Source: Lacrimispora sp. 210928-DFI.3.58
GTDB taxonomy: Bacteria; Bacillota; Clostridia; Lachnospirales; Lachnospiraceae
Assembly (NCBI RefSeq): GCF_020554865.1
Contig: NZ_JAJCIC010000006.1
Location: forward strand, 92,227-156,226
Reading direction: 5' to 3'
Length of the DNA: 64,000 nucleotides
The number at the start of each line of letters is the position of its first letter. The first letter of the stretch is position 1. Under the pieces are notes generated by a model, which saw only the letters and a program-made list of their open reading frames with translations, searched no databases and was not told where the DNA came from. Below are positions 34,501 to 41,801 of this stretch, piece after piece. The position numbers and the translations under genes are program-made.

Positions 34501-36118
34501 TAGCAGAGCTGCCTGTGGAGGATCTTACCCGCACATAATACCGTCCGTTGGTAGTAAAATTGCTCTGGCCCACAGGGATCGTCAGTTCTCCCACCTTTCC
34601 CTGACCATGGGAAACATTTTTTCTGGCCTTAAATTCCAAAGAGGAATTCATGGTATTGCGGTTCTCATTATATTCCACCAGTTCCAGAGTATGGATGCCG
34701 TCAAACCACTCCTTTTCCTCCTCTGTATTGTAATTGAAAAGGATCCTCACCTCTCCCGACACATCAAACGTACCGCTTCCGGCAATCTCCGCTTCCGGTG
34801 AATAGCCCGGATGAGCCGCTGACATCTCTCCCAGATTGAAGGTGGTCTTTGCCGGAGACACCCGCACCTCACCCTCATCATCGTAATTCGTCAGATAATA
34901 ATCCCACACAGGAACAGCGCCATGGGTCAATATCTTTTCCGGAAGGTATCCCGTACCCGCATACACGGCATTGGCATCTGATCCTCCCAGCTTTACGGTC
35001 TCTGATTTCGAGCTGTCCGCCATGCTGGCAACGACCAGCGTGCCCGGACGGCCTGTCAGAGGAAGCTTTGCAATGGTGCCATCATCGGTTACCCTTGTTG
35101 CCAAAGAGGACACGTCCTGGCCGTCTACCGTGATAACACAATTATCCAGGCTATAGCCCTCCTCAAATACCAGAGGAAGCCATGTGGCTAAGGAATCCAC
35201 CGGCATGATCTTTGTCATGTTCTCTTTTACGAGGGAATCCGTGGACGTATTTGTGCTGTCGGAGCCTGTGTTTCCTGCACTGCTTCCACCGCCGGAGCTG
35301 CTTCCGCTGCCCTCACTGCTTCCGCTTCCCGAACTGTTTCCGCTACCTGTACTGCTTCCGCTACCGGAGCCGCTTCCGCCACCGGAACTGCTTCCACTGC
35401 CGGAGCCACTTCCACTGCCTGTACTACTTCCGCTGCTGGAGCCACTTCCACTGCCGGAGCTGCTTCCGCTGCCGGAACTGCTTCCGCTGTCTGTACTGCT
35501 CTTGCCTATCCTTGATGCAGCTTCCTCTGTCTCAGTTGCAGAAAGCCCCTGCTTATCATGGCGCACAGTGCCATCCTTATCTACCCACCGGCCCTGCACA
35601 TCCACAATAAATCCATCCGGCGTTACAGCGCCCTTATACATCTTTCCGTTATCAGCGCCCTCTGCCGGATCAAAATAATAACAGCTTCCCTCGATCCACT
35701 GCCATCCGGTCAATCGTGCTCCAAAGCTTCCGTTATGGGCAGTATTCATAAAGTAGCTGCTGCCATTTTTATCCTCCAGCCAGCCGCTGTGAAGGCGTCC
35801 CTCAATGGCTCCTTTTCCTCTGTTTACATCTTCCAGAGTTTCAAAATAGTACCATTGGCCATCAACGTCCTTCAACCATCCCGTCTTCATGATTCCTGTT
35901 ATAGGATCCAAGTAGTACCAGCCAGATTCCTTGTGGATCCATCCTGTGCTTCTGACACCTTCCACATCCACATGTATCCATCCTTTGTCTGTTTCCTGCC
36001 ATGTACCGCTTATGTAACTTCCCGCAGCCATAGTGGGAATCAAGCCTGTTTGCAAAACAACGCAGCCTGCGGTCAATGCAGACACTACTGTCTTTCTGAA
36101 TAATTTCTTCAATTGCAT
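31583..36118 (-). CDS. Giant surface protein with cell-wall-binding repeats and Shr-like domains
   Basis: A protein of 1511 residues. A signal peptide (~1-31, ending in AAG) precedes choline-binding-type repeats at ~35-190 (SGWYYLD, GQWYYFE, GSCYYFD), then a Ser/Gly linker (~204-300). The middle is beta-rich. From ~840 several DUF1533/Shr-like haem-protein-interacting repeats follow (LTIDASVLSAGEVKLVVDAS; two similar long repeats with CLDLTLDGFSTDE and CLDLTTDGFAGEE). The tail after ~1370 is acidic and Pro/Glu-rich. There is no LPxTG; attachment is probably through the N-terminal repeats. Adjacent ApbE may share its transcript. AAGGAGG precedes the ATG. Confidence 0.85.
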   Translation of the reverse strand: MQLKKLFRKTVVSALTAGCVVLQTGLIPTMAAGSYISGTWQETDKGWIHVDVEGVRSTGWIHKESGWYYLDPITGIMKTGWLKDVDGQWYYFETLEDVNRGKGAIEGRLHSGWLEDKNGSSYFMNTAHNGSFGARLTGWQWIEGSCYYFDPAEGADNGKMYKGAVTPDGFIVDVQGRWVDKDGTVRHDKQGLSATETEEAASRIGKSSTDSGSSSGSGSSSGSGSGSSSGSSTGSGSGSGSGSSSGGGSGSGSGSSTGSGNSSGSGSSEGSGSSSGGGSSAGNTGSDSTNTSTDSLVKENMTKIMPVDSLATWLPLVFEEGYSLDNCVITVDGQDVSSLATRVTDDGTIAKLPLTGRPGTLVVASMADSSKSETVKLGGSDANAVYAGTGYLPEKILTHGAVPVWDYYLTNYDDEGEVRVSPAKTTFNLGEMSAAHPGYSPEAEIAGSGTFDVSGEVRILFNYNTEEEKEWFDGIHTLELVEYNENRNTMNSSLEFKARKNVSHGQGKVGELTIPVGQSNFTTNGRYYVRVRSSTGSSAMVSIHLVNETAPTMKLKESAVSGKNLHFEVENMVYGITQPVERVTLTDPAGDTKELTMIDDWYLIGDLFVLYNDVEAENGRNNIPYNGTYTITVYSNGFKNMSKSFVVTGGDSSPGRSGRAKMAVAFDAVSRATSSSGGSSGSGDGGSSYTAADLLFDTDLLVNAMILNELGEQNDAVIAVMDYWNSMSYDAVLDIGDTVYYDWTDYIDEVEAAKVNNTVLTFEAYKEDGEEYLNRPYAVKEVLEDGLLGDIQYNSDYGRLDAPELQPKQGAEGEAVVLSCSNTEYLEKITAVYLNGDWKELASDKYTVDAAAGTLTIDASVLSAGEVKLVVDASGYKSQAVTVDYQKVLETGLKLFPDYPENEEAFTADENGYAEASFIVGNSEGDFLKNLKTVVLTDENQEADNVLAKGAEGSDAVYYVVSEDKKSITLCNVRPGSYTVSITAEYYEDELEAEFAVKDGQPAEEQKEAPQVGKVTYNAGFMSFTPEHYRVTFEGLVRADLEAYLKAITDVEVNGTSYRRPLLGLNSYDGPQYYQNVTDGTGQYDCLDLTLDGFSTDENTEVTILADGYDDVIFTVDKDGQLVTGETIEVKPAPKLKGETTISAGEKVILTCDDEEYLEAVSKIYYDADEELSYHVSGSELSIDVSGLESGSMVTLTVEADGYEDNTVDIDVEEEAEEGNKAPTVEEFKKKVPSSLLDTECYRVTFGGLSGDVLTGYLNKITSVRVGSIDYKRTSSFWNSVSEYKLSAADSMYDAYAYDCLDLTTDGFAGEEEIEVVISADGYEDIAFTVKDGKLIKTEESSALRAALNITALKSSILEAVKAETNLTAKEDTAEAVQPEGADSEKTEEPEEKEPDAGETPDENDSAEGEKPEESGSVQEEKPGESGPAQGEGPGESGPAEGEDPEETEPAKGENPEETPEEGEPEEDGSLDEDGSSGDGNSEDGGASGESTEEAAPSDANDQSGESAEVL

Positions 36119-36133
36119 TCCTCCTTACCTTCC

Positions 36134-36151
36134 AGTTAGTGTTTACTAACT
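36134..36151. promoter_or_regulatory. Perfect inverted repeat in surface-protein leader
   Basis: AGTTAGT and ACTAACT are exact complements around GTTT, 16 bases before the start codon. The form fits a TetR-type operator; no TetR gene is nearby. A promoter with TTGTAC and TATACG lies upstream. Confidence 0.5.
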
Positions 36152-36303
36152 CTCTGATACATTCTACCGTATACTGCCAAGTCATTACAAGTACAAAATG
36201 CATTGTATAATGACTATTTTTATCAATTGCATATCTTCATGTTGAATCAATCCAGGATAAGACGATCAGAAAGCTGTCCGCAGACTCTCACCAGAAAACA
36301 GAT

Positions 36304-36338
36304 AAAGCGCAGAGCCTCTGTTTCAGACTTTGCGCTTT
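36304..36338. terminator. Hairpin after the coiled-coil gene
   Basis: AAAGCGCA pairs with TGCGCTTT around a 19-base loop, downstream of the gene ending at 36395; the following T-run is weak. Confidence 0.5.
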
Positions 36339-36394
36339 ATATATGATATAATGCCCCACTCCGCTTATATGATCACTTATTTTTATAGCGGCAG

Positions 36395-36787
36395 TTACTC
36401 CACCATGGCCTTCAATCTCGTAACCTCCTCCGCCTGCTGATTGATCAGCCGCAAAAGCAGGTCAGAGTTATCTGCTTTTAAAAACAGTGCGTTATATTTT
36501 CCATTCAATTCTTTAATGCTGTCCTGATTTTCAAGCGCAATGCGCTCAACCCTCATTAATTCATCAAAGGTATCACTGCCTTGCTTTTTCAGGTCTTTGA
36601 TATCTGTTTTCATGTTGTGTATGTCAACTGTTATACCCTGCATGTCAGACTTCATACCCTGTATATCAGACTTCATACCCTGTATATCAGACTCCATACC
36701 CTGCATATCGGTCTTCATACCCTGCATATCGGTCTTCATACCACACATTTCAGATAAAATCAATTCGAGCTTCTCGCTGTCTGTCAT
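36395..36787 (-). CDS. Heptad-repeat coiled-coil protein
   Basis: A 130-residue protein. Residues ~15-63 are seven tandem heptads of the type QGMKTDM/QGMKSDI, encoded by 21-base DNA repeats (~36599-36745). The hydrophobic Met/Ile spacing predicts a long coiled coil. The C-terminal half is helical (RVERIALENQDSIKELNGKY) without a recognised domain. No signal peptide. AGGGAGGG precedes the ATG and an extended -10 (TGGTATAAT) is at 36820. Similar small proteins are common in Lachnospiraceae; function unknown. Confidence 0.8.
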   Translation of the reverse strand: MTDSEKLELILSEMCGMKTDMQGMKTDMQGMESDIQGMKSDIQGMKSDMQGITVDIHNMKTDIKDLKKQGSDTFDELMRVERIALENQDSIKELNGKYNALFLKADNSDLLLRLINQQAEEVTRLKAMVE

Positions 36788-36819
36788 ATCCGTATCCCTC
36801 CCTAAAACGAGATAGGGCT

Positions 36820-36828
36820 ATTATACCA
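36820..36828 (-). promoter_or_regulatory. Extended -10 promoter of the coiled-coil gene
   Basis: On the minus strand TGGTATAAT lies 33 bases before the ATG. No strong -35 is seen. Confidence 0.5.
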
Positions 36829-36897
36829 TATGTAAAACGCAAAGTCACTATTCACTTTCCAAGGTAGATGATGTCCAATTTTCTAAGCCGGAAAATC

Positions 36898-36913
36898 ACA
36901 GAGGAACCTCTGT
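36898..36913. promoter_or_regulatory. Small palindrome, possible operator
   Basis: ACAGAGG and CCTCTGT flank AA in the divergent gap between the coiled-coil and Gfo/Idh genes. Confidence 0.3.
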
Positions 36914-36988
36914 TATCGATATAAATGATGTTAGATCAGACTTTCTATCTTTTAACATACTACATTTTCAGCCCTTTGTCAAATACTA

Positions 36989-37018
36989 TTGGACACGCAG
37001 GCTGCCATCACCTATAAT
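36989..37018 (+). promoter_or_regulatory. Putative promoter of the Gfo/Idh gene
   Basis: TTGGAC and TATAAT are separated by 18 bases, 41 bases before the ATG. Confidence 0.6.
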
Positions 37019-37059
37019 AGAAAAACAGGCAACTGCCATCAGATGCAAAGGAGGCTGAC

Positions 37060-38058
37060 ATGGGAAAACTGTCATTTGCAACTATCGGAACAAATTTTAT
37101 TGTGGACCGTTTTTTAAATGCCGGAAAGCGCTGTGATGACTTTGGGCTTAGTGTGATCTACTCCAGAACAAAAGAGAAGGCCAGACAGTTTGGGGCGCGC
37201 AGCTGCTTTTTAGAATACCGGATATGCGATTCCCTGGAGGACTTGTCAGAGGATAAGGAGGTGGATGCTGTCTACGTGGCAAGCCCCACTGCCCTGCACT
37301 GCCGCCAGACTATCGATATGTTAAACAGACGCAAGCATGTCCTATGTGAAAAGCCCGCTGCATCCAATGCCCATGAGTGGGAACAGATGTGCCAGGCCGC
37401 CAGACAGTCCGGCTGCATCCTCTTAGAAGCAACGCGCCCGGTTTTTCACCCTGCCTATGAAGTTATCAGGGAAAATCTGGACAAGATCGGCCCCATACGC
37501 AAGGTATTCCTCCAATACTGCCAGTATTCCTCCCGCTACGACAATTACAAAAAGGGGATCATAGAAAATGCCTTCCGACCCGAACTGTCCAACGGCAGTC
37601 TCATGGATCTGGGGATCTACTGCATTGAGGTGATGGTCGGACTGTTTGGGAAACCATCCAGTGTGTCCAGTAAGGCCCTCCTTCTTCCCGGAAGCATTGA
37701 CGGCCAAGGCACGATCCTGGCGGAATATCCCGGAATGCAGGCCATCATCTCCTACTCCAAAATTTCAGATTCTGCCATGCCCTGCGAGATCCAGGGCGAG
37801 AAGGGGGCCATACTCTGGCAGGATGTGGGCTGTCCGAAAAATGTCACCCTCAAGCTCCGCGGGCAGAATAGGACGGTCATTTACAACGAGTCCCCAATTC
37901 CTGATATGGTCTACGAAATACAGGAGTTTCTGCGCCTGGTACGCCAGAACAGAAATGCAGAAGCTTACCATGCGATCACAGCAGAAAGCCTCAGGATCAC
38001 AGACGAGGTCCGCAGGCAGAACAGCATTATCTTCCCGGCTGACCGGAAGGCTGATTAA
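37060..38058 (+). CDS. Gfo/Idh/MocA-family oxidoreductase
   Basis: A protein of 332 residues. The N-terminal Rossmann domain starts KLSFATIGTNFIVDRFLNAG, slightly unlike the classical GxGxxG. It contains DAVYVASPTALHC and the family signature HVLCEKPAASN with its catalytic Lys. The C-terminal alpha/beta domain has GSLMDLGIYCIEVM. It should oxidise or reduce a sugar, inositol or related compound with NAD(P). AAAGGAGG precedes the ATG. It stands alone, ending at a strong hairpin. Confidence 0.9.
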   Translation: MGKLSFATIGTNFIVDRFLNAGKRCDDFGLSVIYSRTKEKARQFGARSCFLEYRICDSLEDLSEDKEVDAVYVASPTALHCRQTIDMLNRRKHVLCEKPAASNAHEWEQMCQAARQSGCILLEATRPVFHPAYEVIRENLDKIGPIRKVFLQYCQYSSRYDNYKKGIIENAFRPELSNGSLMDLGIYCIEVMVGLFGKPSSVSSKALLLPGSIDGQGTILAEYPGMQAIISYSKISDSAMPCEIQGEKGAILWQDVGCPKNVTLKLRGQNRTVIYNESPIPDMVYEIQEFLRLVRQNRNAEAYHAITAESLRITDEVRRQNSIIFPADRKAD

Positions 38059-38078
38059 CAGACCAGCTGCACATACAA

Positions 38079-38126
38079 AGGAGCCATCCTCCATGGATTT
38101 TAAATTACCCATGGAGGATGGCTCCT
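38079..38126. terminator. Perfect 18-bp hairpin after the Gfo/Idh gene
   Basis: AGGAGCCATCCTCCATGG and its exact complement flank a 12-base AT loop. It lies between convergent genes, which fits a two-way terminator, although T-runs are poor. Confidence 0.65.
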
Positions 38127-38196
38127 CTTGTATCATAACCGCATTCCCCCGGCTGGCTTCAAATACTCCCCTTCACTTGCCGATCAGCGTTTTCTG

Positions 38197-38571
38197 CTAT
38201 TTCTTTTGCAGCCGTGCCTGCAGCGCTCTTTTCAACACTTGGAAAAAGCCCAGAGAATGTACCATCCGCTCTCTCGGAATGTATTGATTGATCGTCCGCA
38301 GCACTTTTTTCGGCTCTCTGGAGGAAAAGGAAAATGTCCCGCTCTGTTTTGTCCGAATCGCATAACGCGGTATATATCTCCCCTTGAACAAGACAGAGGC
38401 GATCACATAATCGACCTCACTCCAGGGTATCTGAATATAATCAGTCACTTTACGCCCATTGTAATACTCAAAGGCCTTGTCACCGATCATGATCTCCCCA
38501 TAGGAATTCAGTCCCTGGAAGGATGTTCCCTTCACCACCAGATCCACCTTTGTATTTAATGACTGAACCAT
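38197..38571 (-). CDS. DUF956-family PTS accessory protein
   Basis: A 124-residue protein of the DUF956 family, which is almost always found at the end of mannose-class PTS operons (often called ManO). It shows NTKVDLVVKGTSFQGLNSYG near the start, then WSEVDYVIASVLFKGRYIPR and FSSREPKKVLRTI. It may modulate PTS expression or activity; the mechanism is unknown. It directly follows the IID gene. Confidence 0.88.
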   Translation of the reverse strand: MVQSLNTKVDLVVKGTSFQGLNSYGEIMIGDKAFEYYNGRKVTDYIQIPWSEVDYVIASVLFKGRYIPRYAIRTKQSGTFSFSSREPKKVLRTINQYIPRERMVHSLGFFQVLKRALQARLQKK

Positions 38572-38586
38572 AAGCAGTGCCCTGCT

Positions 38587-39498
38587 TTAGAGCAGCCCAA
38601 CCAGATGGCCAACGATACCTACAACAAACAGACCGATAATGATAACGATCGGGGAAACGTTCTTCTTTAACAGCCACATGCAGAACAGAGTAAGCAGCAG
38701 CGGCATAAATCCGGGGATCAGAGAATCCAGGTTGTTCTGCAGAGTCGTTACCTTCTCCGGAGACAGGGCCATGCCTGCGGAATACTGCATAAAGGCCTGC
38801 TTAATACCCTCGCCGCCTGCCGGAAGGCTTGCCCAGTCAATATAAGCACCCTCACTCAGCTGAACGGTGGAGACAACCGGCGTAAAGTTGATGGATACCC
38901 AGCGTTGGATCAGTGAGCCCAGCACAAACATACCCAGAATAGAAGCTCCCTTTGTAACCTTCTGAAGAAGGCCGCCGGAAAGGTCGTCTGTGATCTTGCT
39001 TCCTGCACGGTAGCCAAACTCCTGTGTGTACCAGATGAAGGCCCAACGGATCACGTTAAACAGTACAAAGAAGAGGATCGGTCCAAGAATACTTCCGGTC
39101 ATAGCCAGAGAAGCTCCCAGTGCTCCCAGAATGGGACGTACCGTGTACCAGAACACAGGATCGCCCACACCGGCTAAAGGTCCCATCATACCTACCTTAA
39201 CACCCTGGATCGCAGCATCGTCAACGGGAGTACCATTGGCCCGCTCCTCCTCCAGAGCCAGCGTAACGCCCATAACAGGAGCAGATACGAAGGGCTGTGT
39301 ATTATAGAATTCCAGATGGCGCTTTAATGCAGCCGCCTGCTCTTCCTTGGTGGAATATAATTTACGGATCGCCGGAATAATTGCGAAGCACCAGCCGCCG
39401 TTCTGCATACGCTCATAGTTCCATGAACCCTGAAGGAAGGTGGAACGCCATGCGACAGCTAAACGGTCCTTTTTCGTCAATGTAATCTTTTCTGCCAT
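38587..39498 (-). CDS. PTS mannose-family IID component
   Basis: About 303 residues. The N-terminal cytosolic part has LTKKDRLAVAWRSTFLQGSW and ERMQNGGWCFAIIPAIRKLY, the IID signature; GMMGPLAGVGDPVFWYT precedes the membrane region and the C-terminus is hydrophobic. It forms the membrane sugar channel with IIC. Started at 39498, where AAGGAGG precedes the ATG; the open frame upstream overlaps the IIC stop. Confidence 0.93.
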   Translation of the reverse strand: MAEKITLTKKDRLAVAWRSTFLQGSWNYERMQNGGWCFAIIPAIRKLYSTKEEQAAALKRHLEFYNTQPFVSAPVMGVTLALEEERANGTPVDDAAIQGVKVGMMGPLAGVGDPVFWYTVRPILGALGASLAMTGSILGPILFFVLFNVIRWAFIWYTQEFGYRAGSKITDDLSGGLLQKVTKGASILGMFVLGSLIQRWVSINFTPVVSTVQLSEGAYIDWASLPAGGEGIKQAFMQYSAGMALSPEKVTTLQNNLDSLIPGFMPLLLTLFCMWLLKKNVSPIVIIIGLFVVGIVGHLVGLL

Positions 39499-39518
39499 TT
39501 TCTTTACCTCCTTTAGGA

Positions 39519-40322
39519 TCAATAATCGTTGAGAATCTCATCCAGCGGATCGCCTACATTTCCGCCGCCTCCATTGCCTGTAGAGCCGCCGCCCTCAGAC
39601 AGCTTCAGATAGATGAGAGCCAGAGAAACAGCAATGGCACCCAGAGCGATCAGAGTCAGGTCAGAGATAGCTGCCACGCAGAAACCGATAACGAAGAAGG
39701 GCCAAACCTCCTTTGTTGCCATCATGTTGATAACAAGGGCATAACCAACTGCAACTACCATTCCGCCGCCGATGGCCATACCATCTGTCAGCCATGCTGG
39801 CATGGACTCCAGAAATCCCTGTACCGTAGCTGCCGGGATAACTAAAAGAGCTGCTGCCGGGATCGCAATGCGAAGTCCCTGCATCACAATGGCAATGATA
39901 TGCCACATCTCAACGCCGCGGATGTCTGCATTCACTGCAGCTGCATCCATACGATGAACGCATGCTACAGAAAGGGTACGAACGATCATGGTTAAGAACA
40001 GGCCTGCAACAGCCAGAGGGATAGCCACTGCGATGGCAGTGGAAACGCCTGCTACGCCCTGTCCGCCCAGAACCAGAATGATGGCGGAAGCCACGGAAGC
40101 TAGAGCAGCGTCCGGTGCGATCGCTGCGCCGATATTTGCCCAGCCAAGAGCGATCATCTGAAGACTGCCGCCCAGCACGATGCCTGCCTCAAGATTACCT
40201 GTTACCAGACCGATCAGCGTGCAGGCTACCAGAGGCTGATGAAACTGGAACTCATCGCACACACTCTCGATACCGGCCAGGAATGCAACGAATATTACTA
40301 ATATCATTGATATAGGTGACAT
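39519..40322 (-). CDS. PTS mannose-family IIC component
   Basis: A 267-residue membrane protein with the IIC features FLAGIESVCDEFQFHQPLVA and IVLGGSLQMIALGWANIGAA, then repeated Ala/Val-rich helices. The C-terminus is an unusual Gly-rich stretch (GGGSTGNGGGGN) before the acidic end. It carries the sugar path together with IID. TAGGAGG precedes the ATG. Confidence 0.93.
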   Translation of the reverse strand: MSPISMILVIFVAFLAGIESVCDEFQFHQPLVACTLIGLVTGNLEAGIVLGGSLQMIALGWANIGAAIAPDAALASVASAIILVLGGQGVAGVSTAIAVAIPLAVAGLFLTMIVRTLSVACVHRMDAAAVNADIRGVEMWHIIAIVMQGLRIAIPAAALLVIPAATVQGFLESMPAWLTDGMAIGGGMVVAVGYALVINMMATKEVWPFFVIGFCVAAISDLTLIALGAIAVSLALIYLKLSEGGGSTGNGGGGNVGDPLDEILNDY

Positions 40323-40339
40323 GTTTTTTCCTCCTATCT

Positions 40340-41335
40340 TTATGCCTTATCCAATTCTGTCTTTGCCTTTGCAATGATGTCGTCCATATTGTCTCTGGAA
40401 TCGGAAGGAACCTTACGCACATCAAACTTTACTCCCAAGGATTTCAGCTTTTCAAATGTCTTTACATCATCCGGCCCTAAGGACAGAACCTTGCTAACAG
40501 CCACTTTGCCCACAGAATGGGCCATGGATCCGATATTCAGTTCCTTAATGTCCACGCCTCCCTCAATGGCTCTGAGAGCGTCCTGAGGAGTCTCAAACAA
40601 AAGCAATGCCTTTGTATTTCCAAAACGAGGATCTTTTGCAACCTGGATCATCTTATCAACGGGAATTACGTTCGCCTTTACTCCTGGCGGTGCAGCCTCT
40701 GTGATCAGCTTCTTGCGCAGATCATCATGGGCTACTCCATCTGACACAACAATGATCCTGGTGGGCTGAGTGGTCTTTGACCAAGCGGTAGCAACCTGTC
40801 CATGAAGAAGACGGGAATCCACACGTGCCAGCACATATTTGATCTTTCCATCGCCTACTACAGTGCCTGGCGGCAATGAGCCCTTTGGCTGCCCATTATC
40901 TGCCGGTGCAGCAGCTGGAGTCTCCTTTTTCGGCTCTAAGGTTTCCGGGCAAAGCTTCACTCCGTCTTTTGCGCTGGGAGCGATCATCTTTGCGATTTCC
41001 TGGGCACTGTCCATGCCCATACGCAGGGCATATGCCTCGATAAGCATCGGCAGATTGAGACCTGTCACAATCGCCCACTTATCCTCATGTCCAGCCAGCA
41101 GGCCATTCGCCTGGTTAAATGGAGTACCTCCCCAAAGGTCAACCAGAAACAGCACTTCATTCGGGTCATCAAAGGATGCGATGGCCTCTTCCATCTGACG
41201 CTTCACATCAGCTGGGCCCTGGCTAGGCTGCAGAGTAACAGCTGCAAGATTTGGCTGTTCTCCAAAAACCATAGCGCCGGACTGCTTAATGCCTTCTGCG
41301 AATCCGCCATGGCTAGCAAGAATAATTCCTACCAT
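40340..41335 (-). CDS. PTS mannose-family IIAB component
   Basis: A 331-residue fused protein. The IIA domain (1-~130) has its phosphorylated H9 in LASHGGFAEG; a Pro/Ala linker (~135-160) leads to the IIB domain with H178 in DSRLLHGQVAT. It passes phosphate from HPr to the incoming sugar. The substrate class is mannose, glucose, fructose, sorbose or amino sugars. First gene of the IIAB-IIC-IID-DUF956 operon; no LevR/ManR activator is next to it and no clear -12/-24 element was found. Confidence 0.94.
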   Translation of the reverse strand: MVGIILASHGGFAEGIKQSGAMVFGEQPNLAAVTLQPSQGPADVKRQMEEAIASFDDPNEVLFLVDLWGGTPFNQANGLLAGHEDKWAIVTGLNLPMLIEAYALRMGMDSAQEIAKMIAPSAKDGVKLCPETLEPKKETPAAAPADNGQPKGSLPPGTVVGDGKIKYVLARVDSRLLHGQVATAWSKTTQPTRIIVVSDGVAHDDLRKKLITEAAPPGVKANVIPVDKMIQVAKDPRFGNTKALLLFETPQDALRAIEGGVDIKELNIGSMAHSVGKVAVSKVLSLGPDDVKTFEKLKSLGVKFDVRKVPSDSRDNMDDIIAKAKTELDKA

Positions 41336-41801
41336 GTATCATTACCCCTTTCTTTTATTATGGTAAATGTTGCATCCCATATTAGCCTGCAATATTTTAT
41401 CATTTGTTAATTATACTACAAAATAAATATTTTTACATACATTTTTATTATAAATATTATGAAATTTTTTATGAATTAGCCAGAAAAATGTAAGGAATCA
41501 CTCTTTTCATAAACATATTCTCGCTTTTTGTTTAATTTAGCCTGCAATCAAAAAGGCGGCCGGACAAAGGATTCTCTTCTCCCATGTCCGGCCGCCTTTT
41601 CAATTGTTAACTTTTTCAATTTTATATCTTGATCATCTGACAGAGGATGATTATCCAAAAGCAGAGTAAAGGAAGATGACTGCGGCTGTCTCCGCCGGGT
41701 GCATGTAGCTTTACTGTCAAAGACGGGATTATACTACAAAATACATATTGCCGGAAAAATGCAAGAAACACTCCACTGGAGGCACCGGCCCGCTCTCCTC
41801 T
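41336..41801. other. Intergenic region between PTS operon and glycan operon
   Basis: 466 bases. It contains the terminator at 41551-41600 and, on the minus strand, a candidate PTS -10 (TATAAT, 41411) after TTTTGTAG. A 21-base stretch at 41410-41430 (attatactacaaaataaata...) is repeated with one change at 41728-41748, and the following GCC-GAAAAATG-AAG part is also repeated. No gene is seen. Confidence 0.6.
41551..41600. terminator. Strong terminator after the glycan operon
   Basis: AAAAGGCGGCCGGACA and TGTCCGGCCGCCTTTT form a perfect 16-base stem with an 18-base loop. A near copy is at 52870-52919. Confidence 0.9.

Noticed and set aside
35250-35505. Periodic GC-rich short repeats resembling a CRISPR or minisatellite
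   Set aside because: The repeats lie in frame in the Ser/Gly linker, with no unique spacers and no cas genes.
35184-35678. Long plus-strand open frame rich in Leu/Pro repeats
   Set aside because: It is the antisense of the Ser/Gly linker and N-terminal repeats of the surface protein; its repetitiveness only mirrors the real gene.
41336-41520. Sigma-54 type promoter for the mannose PTS operon
   Set aside because: Looked for a -24 GG/-12 GC pair as in LevR/ManR-controlled operons; none was convincing.
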